The notes beneath the pieces are model-generated. The model made no database searches. It saw only the letters and a program-made list of their open reading frames with translations, and was not told the DNA's origin. From Fulvia fulva (Eukaryota; Ascomycota; Dothideomycetes; Mycosphaerellales; Mycosphaerellaceae): 64,000 bases of DNA. The translations under genes and the position numbers were made by a program. The DNA is taken from NCBI RefSeq assembly GCF_020509005.1, contig NC_063013.1:2728001-2792000 (forward strand). Reading direction: 5' to 3'. Positions 10,701-21,059 of the stretch are shown here, piece by piece; the stretch's first letter is position 1; each line of letters begins with the position of its first letter.

Positions 10701-12233
10701 ATCGAGAACGAACTTATTGCCTTAGCAAGCAACAACACCTGGGAAGCAGTTGTACCGCCAAAGGGTGCGAATCTAATTACTTCTAGGTGGGTCTTTGATG
10801 TGAAAAGAATGATTAGTGGAGCCATTGAGAAGTTCAAGGCAAGACTAGTTGCAAGAGGGTTTTCACAGAAATATGGGGTTGACTTCGAAGAGACCTTTGC
10901 ACCTACTGTTAGACATGATACTCTCCGAGTATTCATGGCAGTAGTATGTGAGAGAGATCTCGAGATGCACCTAGTGGATGTGAATAATGCTTTTACCCAA
11001 AGCAGCCTTCTTGAAGACATCTATATGATCCCACCCCCAGGAGTTGAAGCACCTCCAAACATGGTGTTCAAGGTCCTACGAAGTCTTTATGGGCTTAAGC
11101 AAGCAGCTAGAGACTGGAACAAGCTCTGTGTTGCGAAGCTAGAGAAGATTGGATTTACCCAGTCCCAGGTAGATCCATGCCTACTTATCCATACGGATAG
11201 AGACCTTATGGTCCTTACCCATGTGGATGACATACCCATTGCAGCTCCGAAGCTGTCAGATGTTCAGTGGTTTAAGGCTGAGCTTGGAAAAGTGTTTAAG
11301 ATTAAAGATCTTGGTGAACCTACGAAGATCCTTGGAATGAGGATTACAAGAGACAGGTCCCAAGGCACTTTGAAGCTTGATCAAGGACACTATGTCCACG
11401 CTAACTTAGCCAAGATGAACATGGCTAGAGAGAAGGCTACGCCAACCCACTCACCTATGGAGAGCTACGAGCATTTAGTGCCTACGGCACCTATGGATGA
11501 GAGGTGCAACAAACAGGATTACCAGAGCCACAATGGTACCTGGATGTGGCCAATGACAATGACAAGGCCAGACTTAGCATTCCCCCTTGGAAGAATTAGC
11601 TCATTTGTTGCTGATCCCTCGCAGCAGCATATGAAGGCTTTGAAGAAGCTCTCCCGATACCTGCGGTCGTACCCAGACCTAGGTCTTATGTATAGAAAGG
11701 GAGGGGGCAATCTCCAGGGATACTCGGACTCTGACTACGCTATGGACAAAGTGGATAGAGTCTCAATTCTGGGATACGTGTGGTTCCTTTGTGGATCACC
11801 TGTGTCCTGGATGAGTAGGAAGCAGAAGTCTGTTGCAACATCAACAATGGAAGCTGAGTTCATGGCTATGAACGCAGCCGCAAAGCAGTCACAATTTCTT
11901 GCTGCTGTCCTCAGGGAAATGGGGTGCCCAGAACTGGTAGGAAAGAGCTCTTTCCAGCCGAGTGTAAGGGCAAGCAAGGGCACTGTTGACGAGCTAAGGC
12001 CAGTCAAGCTCATGGGTGACAACCAAGCCGCTTTGACACTTGTCAAAGATGCCCATGTGCATGAAAGGTCAAAGCATATTGATGTTGCATATAACTATGT
12101 CAGACATCTCTGGTGGCAGAAGAAGATTGCAGTGGACTACTGCCATACAAAGGACATGGCTGCTGATGGGTTAACAAAGCCCCTCAATGGCCAGCAGTTC
12201 CAAAACTTTGTAAGGCAGCTCCAGCTTGCGTAA
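7707..12233 (+). CDS. Copia gag-pol polyprotein (1508 aa), copy 1
   Basis: Single ORF encoding all Copia functions in order gag-PR-IN-RT-RH. Gag N-terminus (UBN2/retrotran_gag-like, about 15-230) is followed by a zinc knuckle at 233-245 (C-x2-C-x3-H-x4-C, one residue shorter than usual). The aspartic protease motif is DSCASSH at D355 (usual DSGA/DTGA). The gag-pre-integrase zinc module (HRRCAH...CKVC) precedes the integrase triad D559, D623, E658 (NGPVER). The RT has D1091 (DVNNAF) and HVDD at 1172-1175 (YVDD in most relatives). RNase H has D1341, E1384, D1438. The ATG context CAAAAAATGG is favourable, with no frameshift between gag and pol, as usual for Copia. The polyprotein should assemble into virus-like particles in the cytoplasm, copy its RNA and integrate it. 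Translation appears identical to that of copy 2. Confidence 0.97.
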   Translation: MENETGFIRKRAAPLLTRENHETWFKLMRIHLVSKQVDWVLEDIITDIPAATPSIATPSASSESSLPLDQAIRKASYRRHNATALYEMYICLSTDDQEMTYEIRHAKELWEWAEAKYKRRLLATGRSLLQQYTNFVMTEDQSIDDAWQELSSIARRAVSISPQFQDIKTEDRKIQQLLAALPDSFGSIRDAIDAQVNLSPQDILAILREKQESMIHQGTAMFAKKGFQGKLTCHLCGGDHFMSKCPHLSAAQQAVRNKDKLARVTYPAKRQPSPPRRRSSSPNLRDVLKVMTDLAKQMKESRKPKASSSKPARAHATQEDASDPEIPSEDDDVDEVAHSTVEAKGKYPSSEWLLDSCASSHMTDQDSLFRTLKPLQKRKWIKVGGGYLQATHMGSAVMGGPSGKQIVLENVLFVPGLGVSLVSWNQFSQQFAVQPPSFTLKSLSGKPVVQTKLRGGVPFIHSISEILEPQHAGILSQERDGTAMANTESEDQWELWHRRCAHLGKGLLRNLHRVTDKKDPIPVPSEHQNCKVCSLANMRKFKGPATERKGERLALISIDICGPFQGAVSRLGYKYWLEIVDNFSRKKWVIPLKARSDAPAALRDWKVQAERQSRCFLSAIRSDGAKEILALLKEWEKEFGTQMDTTDAYNSLQNGPVERSIQASENTVRAMLEDSGMPVEFWPEALQAQTVIRNRLPNGPIIDGIALSPEEAFTGQVPSVDHFRVWGCKAVVYVDPRAQPQGLRRDKLMNRGKEAVFVGYSENTTKQWLFWDPDMKAIKAHSHVDWFENEKGGDMDLGITFTNQPSRAPQRNPVGRKPFGAKFSDRGLSETPLRRPGENIEAVSTLSKADNGGSIQNLPKSSTPQQPLFVQLPPPPKDIGEYQKFGDQGTPMKEKEDVVQFDPSEHPAPPQVAGNKRSRGDGDDNSEEHEAKHHKALIAQMFHLDPTMSWVEEILNDVEEHAFAAVGQAIAYQQEVPIPKSYKAAVGDPEWGHMWREAIENELIALASNNTWEAVVPPKGANLITSRWVFDVKRMISGAIEKFKARLVARGFSQKYGVDFEETFAPTVRHDTLRVFMAVVCERDLEMHLVDVNNAFTQSSLLEDIYMIPPPGVEAPPNMVFKVLRSLYGLKQAARDWNKLCVAKLEKIGFTQSQVDPCLLIHTDRDLMVLTHVDDIPIAAPKLSDVQWFKAELGKVFKIKDLGEPTKILGMRITRDRSQGTLKLDQGHYVHANLAKMNMAREKATPTHSPMESYEHLVPTAPMDERCNKQDYQSHNGTWMWPMTMTRPDLAFPLGRISSFVADPSQQHMKALKKLSRYLRSYPDLGLMYRKGGGNLQGYSDSDYAMDKVDRVSILGYVWFLCGSPVSWMSRKQKSVATSTMEAEFMAMNAAAKQSQFLAAVLREMGCPELVGKSSFQPSVRASKGTVDELRPVKLMGDNQAALTLVKDAHVHERSKHIDVAYNYVRHLWWQKKIAVDYCHTKDMAADGLTKPLNGQQFQNFVRQLQLA

Positions 12234-12268
12234 AGGGATTGTAGGAGACCATGTGGCCTGAGTGGGAG
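12234..12268 (+). promoter_or_regulatory. Copia copy 1 3' leader and weak polypurine tract
   Basis: 35 bp between the gag-pol stop and the 3' LTR. The bases next to the LTR, AGTGGGAG (12261-12268), are the only purine-rich run and are the likely plus-strand primer. It is short and interrupted by a T, so the call is positional. Confidence 0.5.
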
Positions 12269-12503
12269 TGTTGAGAACATACAAGCCGCAGGACAAGCAT
12301 GTAGGTGTGGGTGTGTCATGTGATAGATCACGTGACTAGGGTTTGCCAGCCCCTATAGGCTGGCAAACATCCGGACACCTAGCATCTACCTACACCAACA
12401 CCGGCGATACTGTATGTAGATACACGCTATCCCATTGGGTCCTTCTTCGTCTTTTGTGTGATCCGCCGTCTTCCACTGCTACGCAACTCGTACCTGTTTA
12501 ACA
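12269..12503 (+). repeat. 3' LTR of Copia copy 1
   Basis: 235 bp, identical to the 5' LTR except A for G at 12284 and at 12481. Followed by the ACCCC duplication at 12504-12508. It contains the same two inverted repeats as the 5' LTR. Confidence 0.97.
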
Positions 12504-15500
12504 ACCCCTATAGCTAGGCATTGGTCGCGGTATCGATACTAGGCCCCCGCCTAACGTACGATATAGTTACGATCCGTATTATAGTAAAGGAAGACTAGGC
12601 CGAAGTTACGAAGCTATCGAACAAGGAGCTCGCCTAACGAATCAACTAACTAGGGGTAGTCGTAGTGAACTAATAGTCTAACGGCACTCTATAGATCTAT
12701 ACTAGCTCTACTACTACTAGGAGGCACCTAGAGGTATAGCTATAGTAGGTATCTAAGGTTACGGCATTAGCGAAGGTCTTAACGAAACAATTCACGATCC
12801 TAGTCTACGACATGCCTAAGGAGTTTGACCTAACTAACTAGGGTCACCTACGCGCTCTCTAAGAGGACAACCCGGTTACTCTTAACTTTCTAATCTAGAA
12901 GGCGACTTGGCTCTATAGGAAATGGCTAGAAGGCAAGAAGGCCTCGGCGCTAATAGTATAGCTATAAGACGCGAAAGCGGCGGATCTAGCGATAGAATAA
13001 GGCCTAGTCTAGTAATATAGCCTTAAGATAGTAGAAAAGCACTCCTTATCCTTTCGTGTCCTCTAATGCTTTAAATACTAACAGTATAGACACTAAACCT
13101 ACACGTATACAAACAAGTAGGCCTACTCGAACTATATAGGAGACTATATGTCTAGGGACTATATATCGACTACGAGACGGTACGCGAACTGTCCGGGGCA
13201 CTACCTATCGTATAGTACGGAATGCCTATAGCGGAAACTAGCGAAAAACAAGGCAATTATAAACAGAACCGTCGCCCTAAGATTCTACGGCGACCGTAAG
13301 GCTAGCCTACACCGGAACTAACTAGCGGCGGTCGGGTATAAGCGCCCTAGGGCCGAGAACGATATAAAGGATACGCAACTTAGGGCGTACGGGAGGCCAC
13401 GTACTCTACTAGCTACGGCGAGGGAATCTAACTAGGCCCGGCTCCCCTTTAGTATATAGCCGATAGGCGTAGACTAGGACGTATAGGGTAGTAGGACATA
13501 GGACGATATAGAGGAAATGATTGTCGATACCGATAACTAGCCTCGACACGCTTAGTATTATCTAGTATAACGTTAACTATAGCAAGGATATAGTCTAGAA
13601 CCATTTCCTATACGAGGCGGACCCGCGCGTCTACTACGTCCTTATAATCTAGGAGCTATAGATTAACCCGTACTATAAGAGACTAACGACCTACAAGTCA
13701 CTAGGCTATACGACATGCCTACGAGGTAACGGCAGACCCCGCACGTGCTTCTATATTAGTAAGGACATACTAGAATCCGACTAGGAGGTAGTATACTACG
13801 TAGACGAAGAAGGCGGGGGCGATATTACCTCCCTCTACGTAGGTAGCACCTAGATACACAACCTATATATACAACCGCTAGCCTCGAGGTCTAGCCGCGA
13901 CCTAGGAGTCTGTAGACACCTAGACAGTACGCTTAAGAGACAAGGGTGCCACATCGTAGTAGGAGACTTCAATATATACTACCCTTCCTAGGAAAGCCTT
14001 ATATAGCCGCACCCTATAGCCGACGAAGTACTCGACTTAATAGCGAGCAACGTAATTACCCTTAATACCCCGAAGGACCTAGGCACCTAGAAGAGAGGGG
14101 GACTCTAAGGCACGATCGACCTCTCCTAGATCTTAGATAGCTACTACTATACGGTAACCTACTATAGGATCGAATATAAACTCGAGGCGTCGTCAGACTA
14201 TATACTAGTCAGGACCTCTATTACGATATAGATATAACGTATACTAGCGAGAACCCCTAAGCTAAACTAGGGAAAGGCCTACTAGGCTAATATCTAGGCG
14301 TACCTCGATGACTCTAAGAGGCTAGTCTAGATCGCGTAGTAGTAATACAATAGTAAAGACGAGATAGACGAAGCAGTCTAGGGGTTGATAGACGAAATAA
14401 GAAAAGCGACCTTACTTCACGTTCCGCTTACCTAACTAACGACATAGTCTAAACTATACTAGACGCCGGAGTATACTACGGTAGTAAGAGAAGTAAGGAG
14501 AGCCCGCCGGGTGTGGACGAGTAGCTATAGCGAGGAGGCCTAGAACGTATATAGGGAGGTATACTAACAGAAGAAAGCTATAATACGAAGGGAGAAAGCA
14601 GTCGGCTAGAGGGCTATAGTAGAAGAAATCGCCGGCAAGCTAGAGAGGATATAGAAGCTAGCGAAATGGGCCCGACAGGACCCTATATAGGGCCCCTCCT
14701 TCTCTATCCTAGCGCTACAATCGCCTAGTAGCCCGGTTAGCGACCCCGAGGCCAAGGCGCGTCTACTAGCTAGCAAGTTCTTCCCGCCCCTAGTCGAGGC
14801 TAATCTAAGCGACATAAACAGCTCTACTCCCCTAGCCCCTAGTATCGCGGTCTAATAGGAGGTGTCCGAGGGAGAAGTTACCGCTATACTAAGGAAGTTA
14901 CCGTCGAAGAAAGCCCCGGGGCCGGATAGGATCCTAAACGAGCTACTAAAGAAGTGTAGAGATTAACTAGCCCTAGTAGTTATAGCGATCTTTAACGCCT
15001 ACCTATAGACCGGGTACTACCCGATAGTATTTAAGTAATCGACGACAGTGGTCCTACGTAAGCCGTAGAAGGAAGACTATACGTAGGTAAAGTCGTACCG
15101 CCTAATTGCGCTCCTTAATACTCTTAGGAAGGCGCTTAAGAAGCTAGTTATAACGAGACTCTCCGAGGCGGTAGAGGAACACTCCCTACTCCCGGACACC
15201 TAGATAGGTACGCGCCTATAGCCATCGACGCTATCCGCGATAGAACTTATCACCTCTTAGGTAAAGGCTATCTAGTATAAGAATAGGGACAAGGTGGCTT
15301 CCTTACTTAGCCTAGACATATCGGGAGCCTTTGACTACGTGTTATACCCGCGGCTACTCTATATCCTAAGGTCGAAAGGACTCCCTAAGTAGCTTGTTAA
15401 CTTCGTACGGTCCTACCTCTAAAACCGTAGTACGTCGATCCTAGTCGGCTAGTACAGAAGCCCATTTTAAGTAGTCTATACTAGAATCCCGTAAGGCTTA

Positions 15501-15755
15501 ACGCTAGCACCTATTCTGTTCCTCTTCTTTATAGCGACGCTACTCCTAGCCCTAGAATCCTAGAACACCGCTACGAGCGGCTTCGTAGACGATATAAACA
15601 TCCTAGCGTAGTCTTCCTCGACTAAGGAGAACTGTAGGCTACTAGAAGAGAAGCACAAGATCTGCGAGGACTAGGCTAGGAGGCACGGGGCTCGGTTTGC
15701 CCTAGAAAAGTACAATCTGATATACTTTACGCGCCGGCTACGGTTCTATAATATA
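12504..15755 (+). mobile_element. LINE-A copy 1, middle segment (ORF1 end, ORF2 endonuclease and RT), RIPed
   Basis: Resumes LINE-A copy 1 after Copia copy 1. The ORF1 zinc knuckle starts at 13068 (un-RIPed form CFKCQQYGH, as in LINE-C), now broken by stops. ORF2 begins near 13540. QEPW (~13660, with the Trp codon lost to TAG), GDFNI (~13960) and FVDD (~15590) motifs are still legible next to in-frame stops. Positions 14187-15755 belong to the right arm of the inverted duplication with 1-4735. A non-RIP transversion at 14904 is shared with 4018. ATATA at 15751-15755 is the left duplication of Copia copy 2. Confidence 0.88.
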
Positions 15756-15990
15756 TATTAAATAGGTACGAGTTGCGTAGTAGTGGAAGACGGCGGATCA
15801 CACTAAAGACGAAGAAGGACCCAATGGGATAGCGTGTATCTACATACAGTATCGCCGGTGTTGGTGTAGGTAGATGCTAGGTGTCCGGATGTTTGCCAGC
15901 CTATAGGGGCTGGCAAACCCTAGTCACGTGATCTATCACATGACACACCCACACCTACATGCTTGTCCTGCGGCCTGTATGTTCTCAACA
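15756..15990 (-). repeat. 3' LTR of Copia copy 2, edge-RIPed
   Basis: 235 bp. Compared with its own 5' LTR it differs at five places by my reading: 15757 (TpG to TpA) and 15763, 15778, 15781, 15804 (CpA to TpA). All lie within 49 bases of the junction with RIPed LINE-A. The terminal TG...CA on this side is damaged to TATT...; the inner end is intact. Confidence 0.95.
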
Positions 15991-16025
15991 CTCCCACTCA
16001 GGCCACATGGTCTCCTACAATCCCT

Positions 16026-19000
16026 TTACGCAAGCTGGAGCTGCCTTACAAAGTTTTGGAACTGCTGGCCATTGAGGGGCTTTGTTAACCCATCAGCAGC
16101 CATGTCCTTTGTATGGCAGTAGTCCACTGCAATCTTCTTCTGCCACCAGAGATGTCTGACATAGTTATATGCAACATCAATATGCTTTGACCTTTCATGC
16201 ACATGGGCATCTTTGACAAGTGTCAAAGCGGCTTGGTTGTCACCCATGAGCTTGACTGGCCTTAGCTCGTCAACAGTGCCCTTGCTTGCCCTTACACTCG
16301 GCTGGAAAGAGCTCTTTCCTACCAGTTCTGGGCACCCCATTTCCCTGAGGACAGCAGCAAGAAATTGTGACTGCTTTGCGGCTGCGTTCATAGCCATGAA
16401 CTCAGCTTCCATTGTTGATGTTGCAACAGACTTCTGCTTCCTACTCATCCAGGACACAGGTGATCCACAAAGGAACCACACGTATCCCAGAATTGAGACT
16501 CTATCCACTTTGTCCATAGCGTAGTCAGAGTCCGAGTATCCCTGGAGATTGCCCCCTCCCTTTCTATACATAAGACCTAGGTCTGGGTACGACCGCAGGT
16601 ATCGGGAGAGCTTCTTCAAAGCCTTCATATGCTGCTGCGAGGGATCAGCAACAAATGAGCTAATTCTTCCAAGGGGGAATGCTAAGTCTGGCCTTGTCAT
16701 TGTCATTGGCCACATCCAGGTACCATTGTGGCTCTGGTAATCCTGTTTGTTGCACCTCTCATCCATAGGTGCCGTAGGCACTAAATGCTCGTAGCTCTCC
16801 ATAGGTGAGTGGGTTGGCGTAGCCTTCTCTCTAGCCATGTTCATCTTGGCTAAGTTAGCGTGGACATAGTGTCCTTGATCAAGCTTCAAAGTGCCTTGGG
16901 ACCTGTCTCTTGTAATCCTCATTCCAAGGATCTTCGTAGGTTCACCAAGATCTTTAATCTTAAACACTTTTCCAAGCTCAGCCTTAAACCACTGAACATC
17001 TGACAGCTTCGGAGCTGCAATGGGTATGTCATCCACATGGGTAAGGACCATAAGGTCTCTATCCGTATGGATAAGTAGGCATGGATCTACCTGGGACTGG
17101 GTAAATCCAATCTTCTCTAGCTTCGCAACACAGAGCTTGTTCCAGTCTCTAGCTGCTTGCTTAAGCCCATAAAGACTTCGTAGGACCTTGAACACCATGT
17201 TTGGAGGTGCTTCAACTCCTGGGGGTGGGATCATATAGATGTCTTCAAGAAGGCTGCTTTGGGTAAAAGCATTATTCACATCCACTAGGTGCATCTCGAG
17301 ATCTCTCTCACATACTACTGCCATGAATACTCGGAGAGTATCATGTCTAACAGTAGGTGCAAAGGTCTCTTCGAAGTCAACCCCATATTTCTGTGAAAAC
17401 CCTCTTGCAACTAGTCTTGCCTTGAACTTCTCAATGGCTCCACTAATCATTCTTTTCACATCAAAGACCCACCTAGAAGTAATTAGATTCGCACCCTTTG
17501 GCGGTACAACTGCTTCCCAGGTGTTGTTGCTTGCTAAGGCAATAAGTTCGTTCTCGATTGCCTCTCTCCACATATGTCCCCATTCGGGGTCTCCTACGGC
17601 TGCCTTATAGGACTTTGGGATTGGCACTTCCTGCTGATAGGCTATGGCCTGCCCAACAGCAGCAAATGCATGTTCTTCCACGTCGTTCAGAATCTCCTCT
17701 ACCCAGCTCATTGTAGGGTCTAGATGGAACATCTGGGCGATAAGAGCCTTATGGTGTTTAGCCTCATGCTCTTCAGAGTTATCATCTCCGTCCCCCCTTG
17801 ACCTCTTGTTGCCTGCAACCTGAGGTGGCGCTGGGTGTTCGGATGGGTCGAACTGAACGACATCTTCTTTTTCTTTCATTGGAGTACCCTGATCTCCAAA
17901 CTTCTGGTATTCCCCAATGTCCTTTGGGGGAGGGGGAAGTTGCACAAACAGCGGTTGCTGTGGTGTTGATGACTTGGGTAGGTTCTGTATAGATCCACCG
18001 TTATCGGCCTTCGACAGTGTTGAAACCGCCTCAATATTTTCTCCTGGCCTTCGTAACGGTGTCTCTGATAATCCCCTATCGGAAAATTTCGCCCCAAAGG
18101 GCTTCCTCCCAACAGGATTGCGCTGTGGCGCTCGACTCGGCTGGTTAGTGAAGGTGATACCAAGATCCATATCTCCCCCCTTCTCATTCTCAAACCAGTC
18201 GACGTGACTATGCGCTTTTATTGCTTTCATGTCGGGATCCCAGAACAGCCATTGTTTTGTGGTGTTTTCTGAGTAGCCCACAAACACGGCTTCTTTTCCT
18301 CGGTTCATCAACTTGTCTCTCCTCAAGCCTTGAGGTTGGGCTCTTGGGTCTACATAGACCACAGCTTTGCATCCCCAGACGCGGAAATGGTCGACTGACG
18401 GTACTTGGCCAGTAAAGGCTTCTTCTGGTGAAAGAGCAATACCATCAATGATCGGACCATTAGGCAGTCTGTTTCTGATCACAGTCTGTGCTTGCAAAGC
18501 TTCTGGCCAGAACTCAACTGGCATGCCAGAGTCTTCAAGCATAGCCCGGACTGTGTTCTCAGAGGCTTGAATTGACCTTTCCACAGGTCCATTTTGAAGA
18601 GAGTTGTAGGCATCAGTTGTGTCCATCTGAGTGCCAAACTCCTTCTCCCACTCTTTTAGCAAGGCGAGAATTTCCTTTGCACCATCACTGCGGATCGCAG
18701 ACAGAAAGCACCTTGACTGCCGTTCTGCCTGGACCTTCCAATCCCGTAGGGCTGCAGGAGCGTCGCTCCTGGCCTTCAAAGGGATTACCCACTTCTTCCT
18801 AGAGAAGTTGTCTACAATCTCAAGCCAATATTTGTATCCTAGCCTAGAGACTGCGCCCTGAAAAGGCCCACAGATGTCAATGGAGATGAGGGCCAGCCTC
18901 TCCCCTTTCCTCTCTGTGGCAGGTCCTTTGAACTTCCTCATGTTTGCAAGGGAGCAGACCTTGCAATTCTGGTGTTCAGAAGGAACAGGAATGGGATCTT

Positions 19001-20552
19001 TCTTGTCAGTGACTCTATGCAGGTTTCTTAGCAGTCCCTTGCCAAGGTGTGCACATCTTCTATGCCATAGCTCCCACTGATCTTCGGACTCAGTGTTAGC
19101 CATAGCGGTACCGTCACGTTCTTGAGAGAGTATGCCAGCATGCTGTGGCTCAAGAATTTCCGAGATCGAGTGGATAAACGGTACTCCTCCTCGAAGTTTG
19201 GTCTGGACAACGGGTTTACCAGACAAGGATTTTAGGGTGAAACTGGGTGGTTGGACAGCAAACTGTTGGCTGAACTGATTCCACGAAACAAGACTAACTC
19301 CAAGGCCAGGAACAAACAGGACATTTTCTAAGACAATTTGCTTTCCAGAAGGACCACCCATTACTGCACTTCCCATATGTGTAGCTTGTAGATAGCCACC
19401 CCCAACCTTGATCCACTTCCTCTTTTGAAGAGGCTTCAGTGTCCTGAATAGTGAATCTTGGTCAGTCATATGTGATGATGCACAAGAGTCAAGCAACCAC
19501 TCGGACGAGGGGTACTTGCCTTTGGCTTCCACAGTGGAATGGGCAACCTCATCAACATCATCATCTTCTGATGGTATCTCAGGGTCTGATGCGTCTTCCT
19601 GGGTCGCATGGGCCCTTGCAGGCTTACTAGAGGAGGCCTTTGGCTTGCGGCTCTCCTTCATCTGCTTTGCAAGGTCCGTCATCACCTTGAGGACATCACG
19701 AAGGTTTGGTGATGATGACCTCCTACGAGGTGGTGACGGTTGTCTCTTAGCAGGGTAGGTAACCCTAGCTAGTTTGTCCTTGTTCCTAACAGCCTGCTGA
19801 GCTGCAGAAAGGTGTGGGCACTTGCTCATAAAATGGTCACCACCGCAGAGATGGCACGTGAGCTTGCCCTGGAAACCCTTCTTAGCAAACATGGCTGTCC
19901 CTTGATGAATCATTGATTCTTGCTTCTCCCTAAGAATTGCAAGAATGTCTTGTGGTGAGAGATTCACCTGGGCATCAATTGCATCGCGAATTGAGCCAAA
20001 TGAGTCTGGCAGAGCTGCTAAGAGTTGCTGGATCTTTCTGTCCTCAGTCTTGATGTCTTGGAACTGAGGCGAGATTGAAACAGCCCTCCTTGCAATTGAG
20101 CTAAGCTCCTGCCAGGCATCATCTATAGACTGGTCTTCTGTCATCACGAAATTGGTGTATTGCTGAAGCAAACTTCTTCCAGTAGCGAGAAGTCTTCTCT
20201 TATATTTAGCTTCAGCCCATTCCCACAACTCCTTCGCATGCCGGATCTCGTATGTCATCTCTTGGTCATCTGTCGACAGACAGATGTACATCTCATACAG
20301 GGCCGTTGCATTGTGCCGTCTGTACGATGCCTTCCTTATCGCTTGATCCAAAGGAAGGGATGACTCCGATGATGCAGAGGGTGTCGCTATAGATGGGGTT
20401 GCAGCGGGAATGTCCGTGATGATGTCTTCGAGGACCCAGTCAACCTGCTTTGATACCAGGTGTATTCTCATCAGCTTGAACCATGTTTCGTGGTTCTCTC
20501 TTGTCAGAAGAGGTGCTGCTCTCTTTCTTATGAACCCAGTCTCGTTCTCCAT
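16026..20552 (-). CDS. Copia gag-pol polyprotein (1508 aa), copy 2
   Basis: Same 1508-residue polyprotein as copy 1, with the same domain order and catalytic residues (zinc knuckle 233-245, D355, IN D559/D623/E658, RT D1091 and D1174/D1175, RH D1341/E1384/D1438). I see no amino-acid difference between the two translations. Two identical, opposite-facing copies 3.5 kb apart imply very recent transposition from one source or post-insertion conversion. The sequence avoids RIP hallmarks, unlike all flanking DNA. Likely active. Confidence 0.97.
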   Translation of the reverse strand: MENETGFIRKRAAPLLTRENHETWFKLMRIHLVSKQVDWVLEDIITDIPAATPSIATPSASSESSLPLDQAIRKASYRRHNATALYEMYICLSTDDQEMTYEIRHAKELWEWAEAKYKRRLLATGRSLLQQYTNFVMTEDQSIDDAWQELSSIARRAVSISPQFQDIKTEDRKIQQLLAALPDSFGSIRDAIDAQVNLSPQDILAILREKQESMIHQGTAMFAKKGFQGKLTCHLCGGDHFMSKCPHLSAAQQAVRNKDKLARVTYPAKRQPSPPRRRSSSPNLRDVLKVMTDLAKQMKESRKPKASSSKPARAHATQEDASDPEIPSEDDDVDEVAHSTVEAKGKYPSSEWLLDSCASSHMTDQDSLFRTLKPLQKRKWIKVGGGYLQATHMGSAVMGGPSGKQIVLENVLFVPGLGVSLVSWNQFSQQFAVQPPSFTLKSLSGKPVVQTKLRGGVPFIHSISEILEPQHAGILSQERDGTAMANTESEDQWELWHRRCAHLGKGLLRNLHRVTDKKDPIPVPSEHQNCKVCSLANMRKFKGPATERKGERLALISIDICGPFQGAVSRLGYKYWLEIVDNFSRKKWVIPLKARSDAPAALRDWKVQAERQSRCFLSAIRSDGAKEILALLKEWEKEFGTQMDTTDAYNSLQNGPVERSIQASENTVRAMLEDSGMPVEFWPEALQAQTVIRNRLPNGPIIDGIALSPEEAFTGQVPSVDHFRVWGCKAVVYVDPRAQPQGLRRDKLMNRGKEAVFVGYSENTTKQWLFWDPDMKAIKAHSHVDWFENEKGGDMDLGITFTNQPSRAPQRNPVGRKPFGAKFSDRGLSETPLRRPGENIEAVSTLSKADNGGSIQNLPKSSTPQQPLFVQLPPPPKDIGEYQKFGDQGTPMKEKEDVVQFDPSEHPAPPQVAGNKRSRGDGDDNSEEHEAKHHKALIAQMFHLDPTMSWVEEILNDVEEHAFAAVGQAIAYQQEVPIPKSYKAAVGDPEWGHMWREAIENELIALASNNTWEAVVPPKGANLITSRWVFDVKRMISGAIEKFKARLVARGFSQKYGVDFEETFAPTVRHDTLRVFMAVVCERDLEMHLVDVNNAFTQSSLLEDIYMIPPPGVEAPPNMVFKVLRSLYGLKQAARDWNKLCVAKLEKIGFTQSQVDPCLLIHTDRDLMVLTHVDDIPIAAPKLSDVQWFKAELGKVFKIKDLGEPTKILGMRITRDRSQGTLKLDQGHYVHANLAKMNMAREKATPTHSPMESYEHLVPTAPMDERCNKQDYQSHNGTWMWPMTMTRPDLAFPLGRISSFVADPSQQHMKALKKLSRYLRSYPDLGLMYRKGGGNLQGYSDSDYAMDKVDRVSILGYVWFLCGSPVSWMSRKQKSVATSTMEAEFMAMNAAAKQSQFLAAVLREMGCPELVGKSSFQPSVRASKGTVDELRPVKLMGDNQAALTLVKDAHVHERSKHIDVAYNYVRHLWWQKKIAVDYCHTKDMAADGLTKPLNGQQFQNFVRQLQLA

Positions 20553-21059
20553 TTTTTGTAAGTTGAGGGACAGGTTGGCTGCCCTCAGGTAAAAGGATGT
20601 ATTCGGTCGTACGCGATCGGATCGAAATGGGATAAACCGAACGCGAGGTTGATAGCGGAGAGGATGGCTATCCGCCGGGAAGAGGAGGAAAGTCGGTCGG
20701 TAAGGATCGTGTTAGTGCTGAGACACTGTAGCGTAACTCTCTCAGCAGAGGGGGTTTCTGAGACACTGCGGCTCTCTCAGAATGAACAGTTAGTCGATGC
20801 GAACGCGATGTCCGGAGAGCGACTCTTCTCAGTAAGCTCGCCCACTTGTCTGAGGTATTGGCACAGGCTCCCTGACTCGGAGTCTGACAGTGCCTCACTA
20901 GGCTCTTTCACGTCTTATATGCACCTACAGCGCGGCTGTAGCTTCCTGTGCAATGCGGGTGCGGCCTCCAGTCTGCCTTCCTTTTGTTCTGAAGAGGAAT
21001 AACTCCAATACGACTTTGTCGAGGGTGAAACACCGAGTTGCTAACCCGGGCTCATAACC
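20553..21059 (-). other. Copia copy 2 leader and primer-binding site
   Basis: Mirror of the copy 1 leader. The primer-binding site CGGGCTCATAACC (plus-strand view) abuts the 5' LTR at 21047-21059 and is complementary to an initiator tRNA-Met anticodon arm. Apart from that it holds no feature I can support; short open frames here are unsupported. Confidence 0.7.

Larger units (their letters stand above)
6965..12503 (+). mobile_element. Intact Copia LTR retrotransposon, copy 1 (5539 bp)
   Basis: Complete element: 235-bp LTRs (6965-7199 and 12269-12503), primer-binding site next to the 5' LTR, one uninterrupted 1508-codon gag-pol, and a short purine run before the 3' LTR. It is flanked by a perfect 5-bp duplication, ACCCC (6960-6964 / 12504-12508). 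The LTRs differ at two sites by my reading, both G-to-A in the 3' LTR (12284 and 12481; the latter TpG to TpA). No RIP in the body. It was inserted in RIPed LINE-A copy 1; the equivalent empty site is readable in the minus-strand LINE-A near 58160-58190. Likely competent for transposition. Confidence 0.97.

Noticed and set aside
10649..11020. Antisense open frames inside the Copia gag-pol (e.g. 10052-10342, 10649-11020, 11735-12046 and mirror images)
   Set aside because: They are shadows of an intact 1508-codon gene with complete catalytic motifs on the other strand.
14606..14815. Short minus frame repeated at 55871-56080 (+)
   Set aside because: It is antisense to RIPed LINE-A ORF2, which by chance keeps a stretch free of stops. 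The same frame exists opposite the clean LINE-A (31305-31733).
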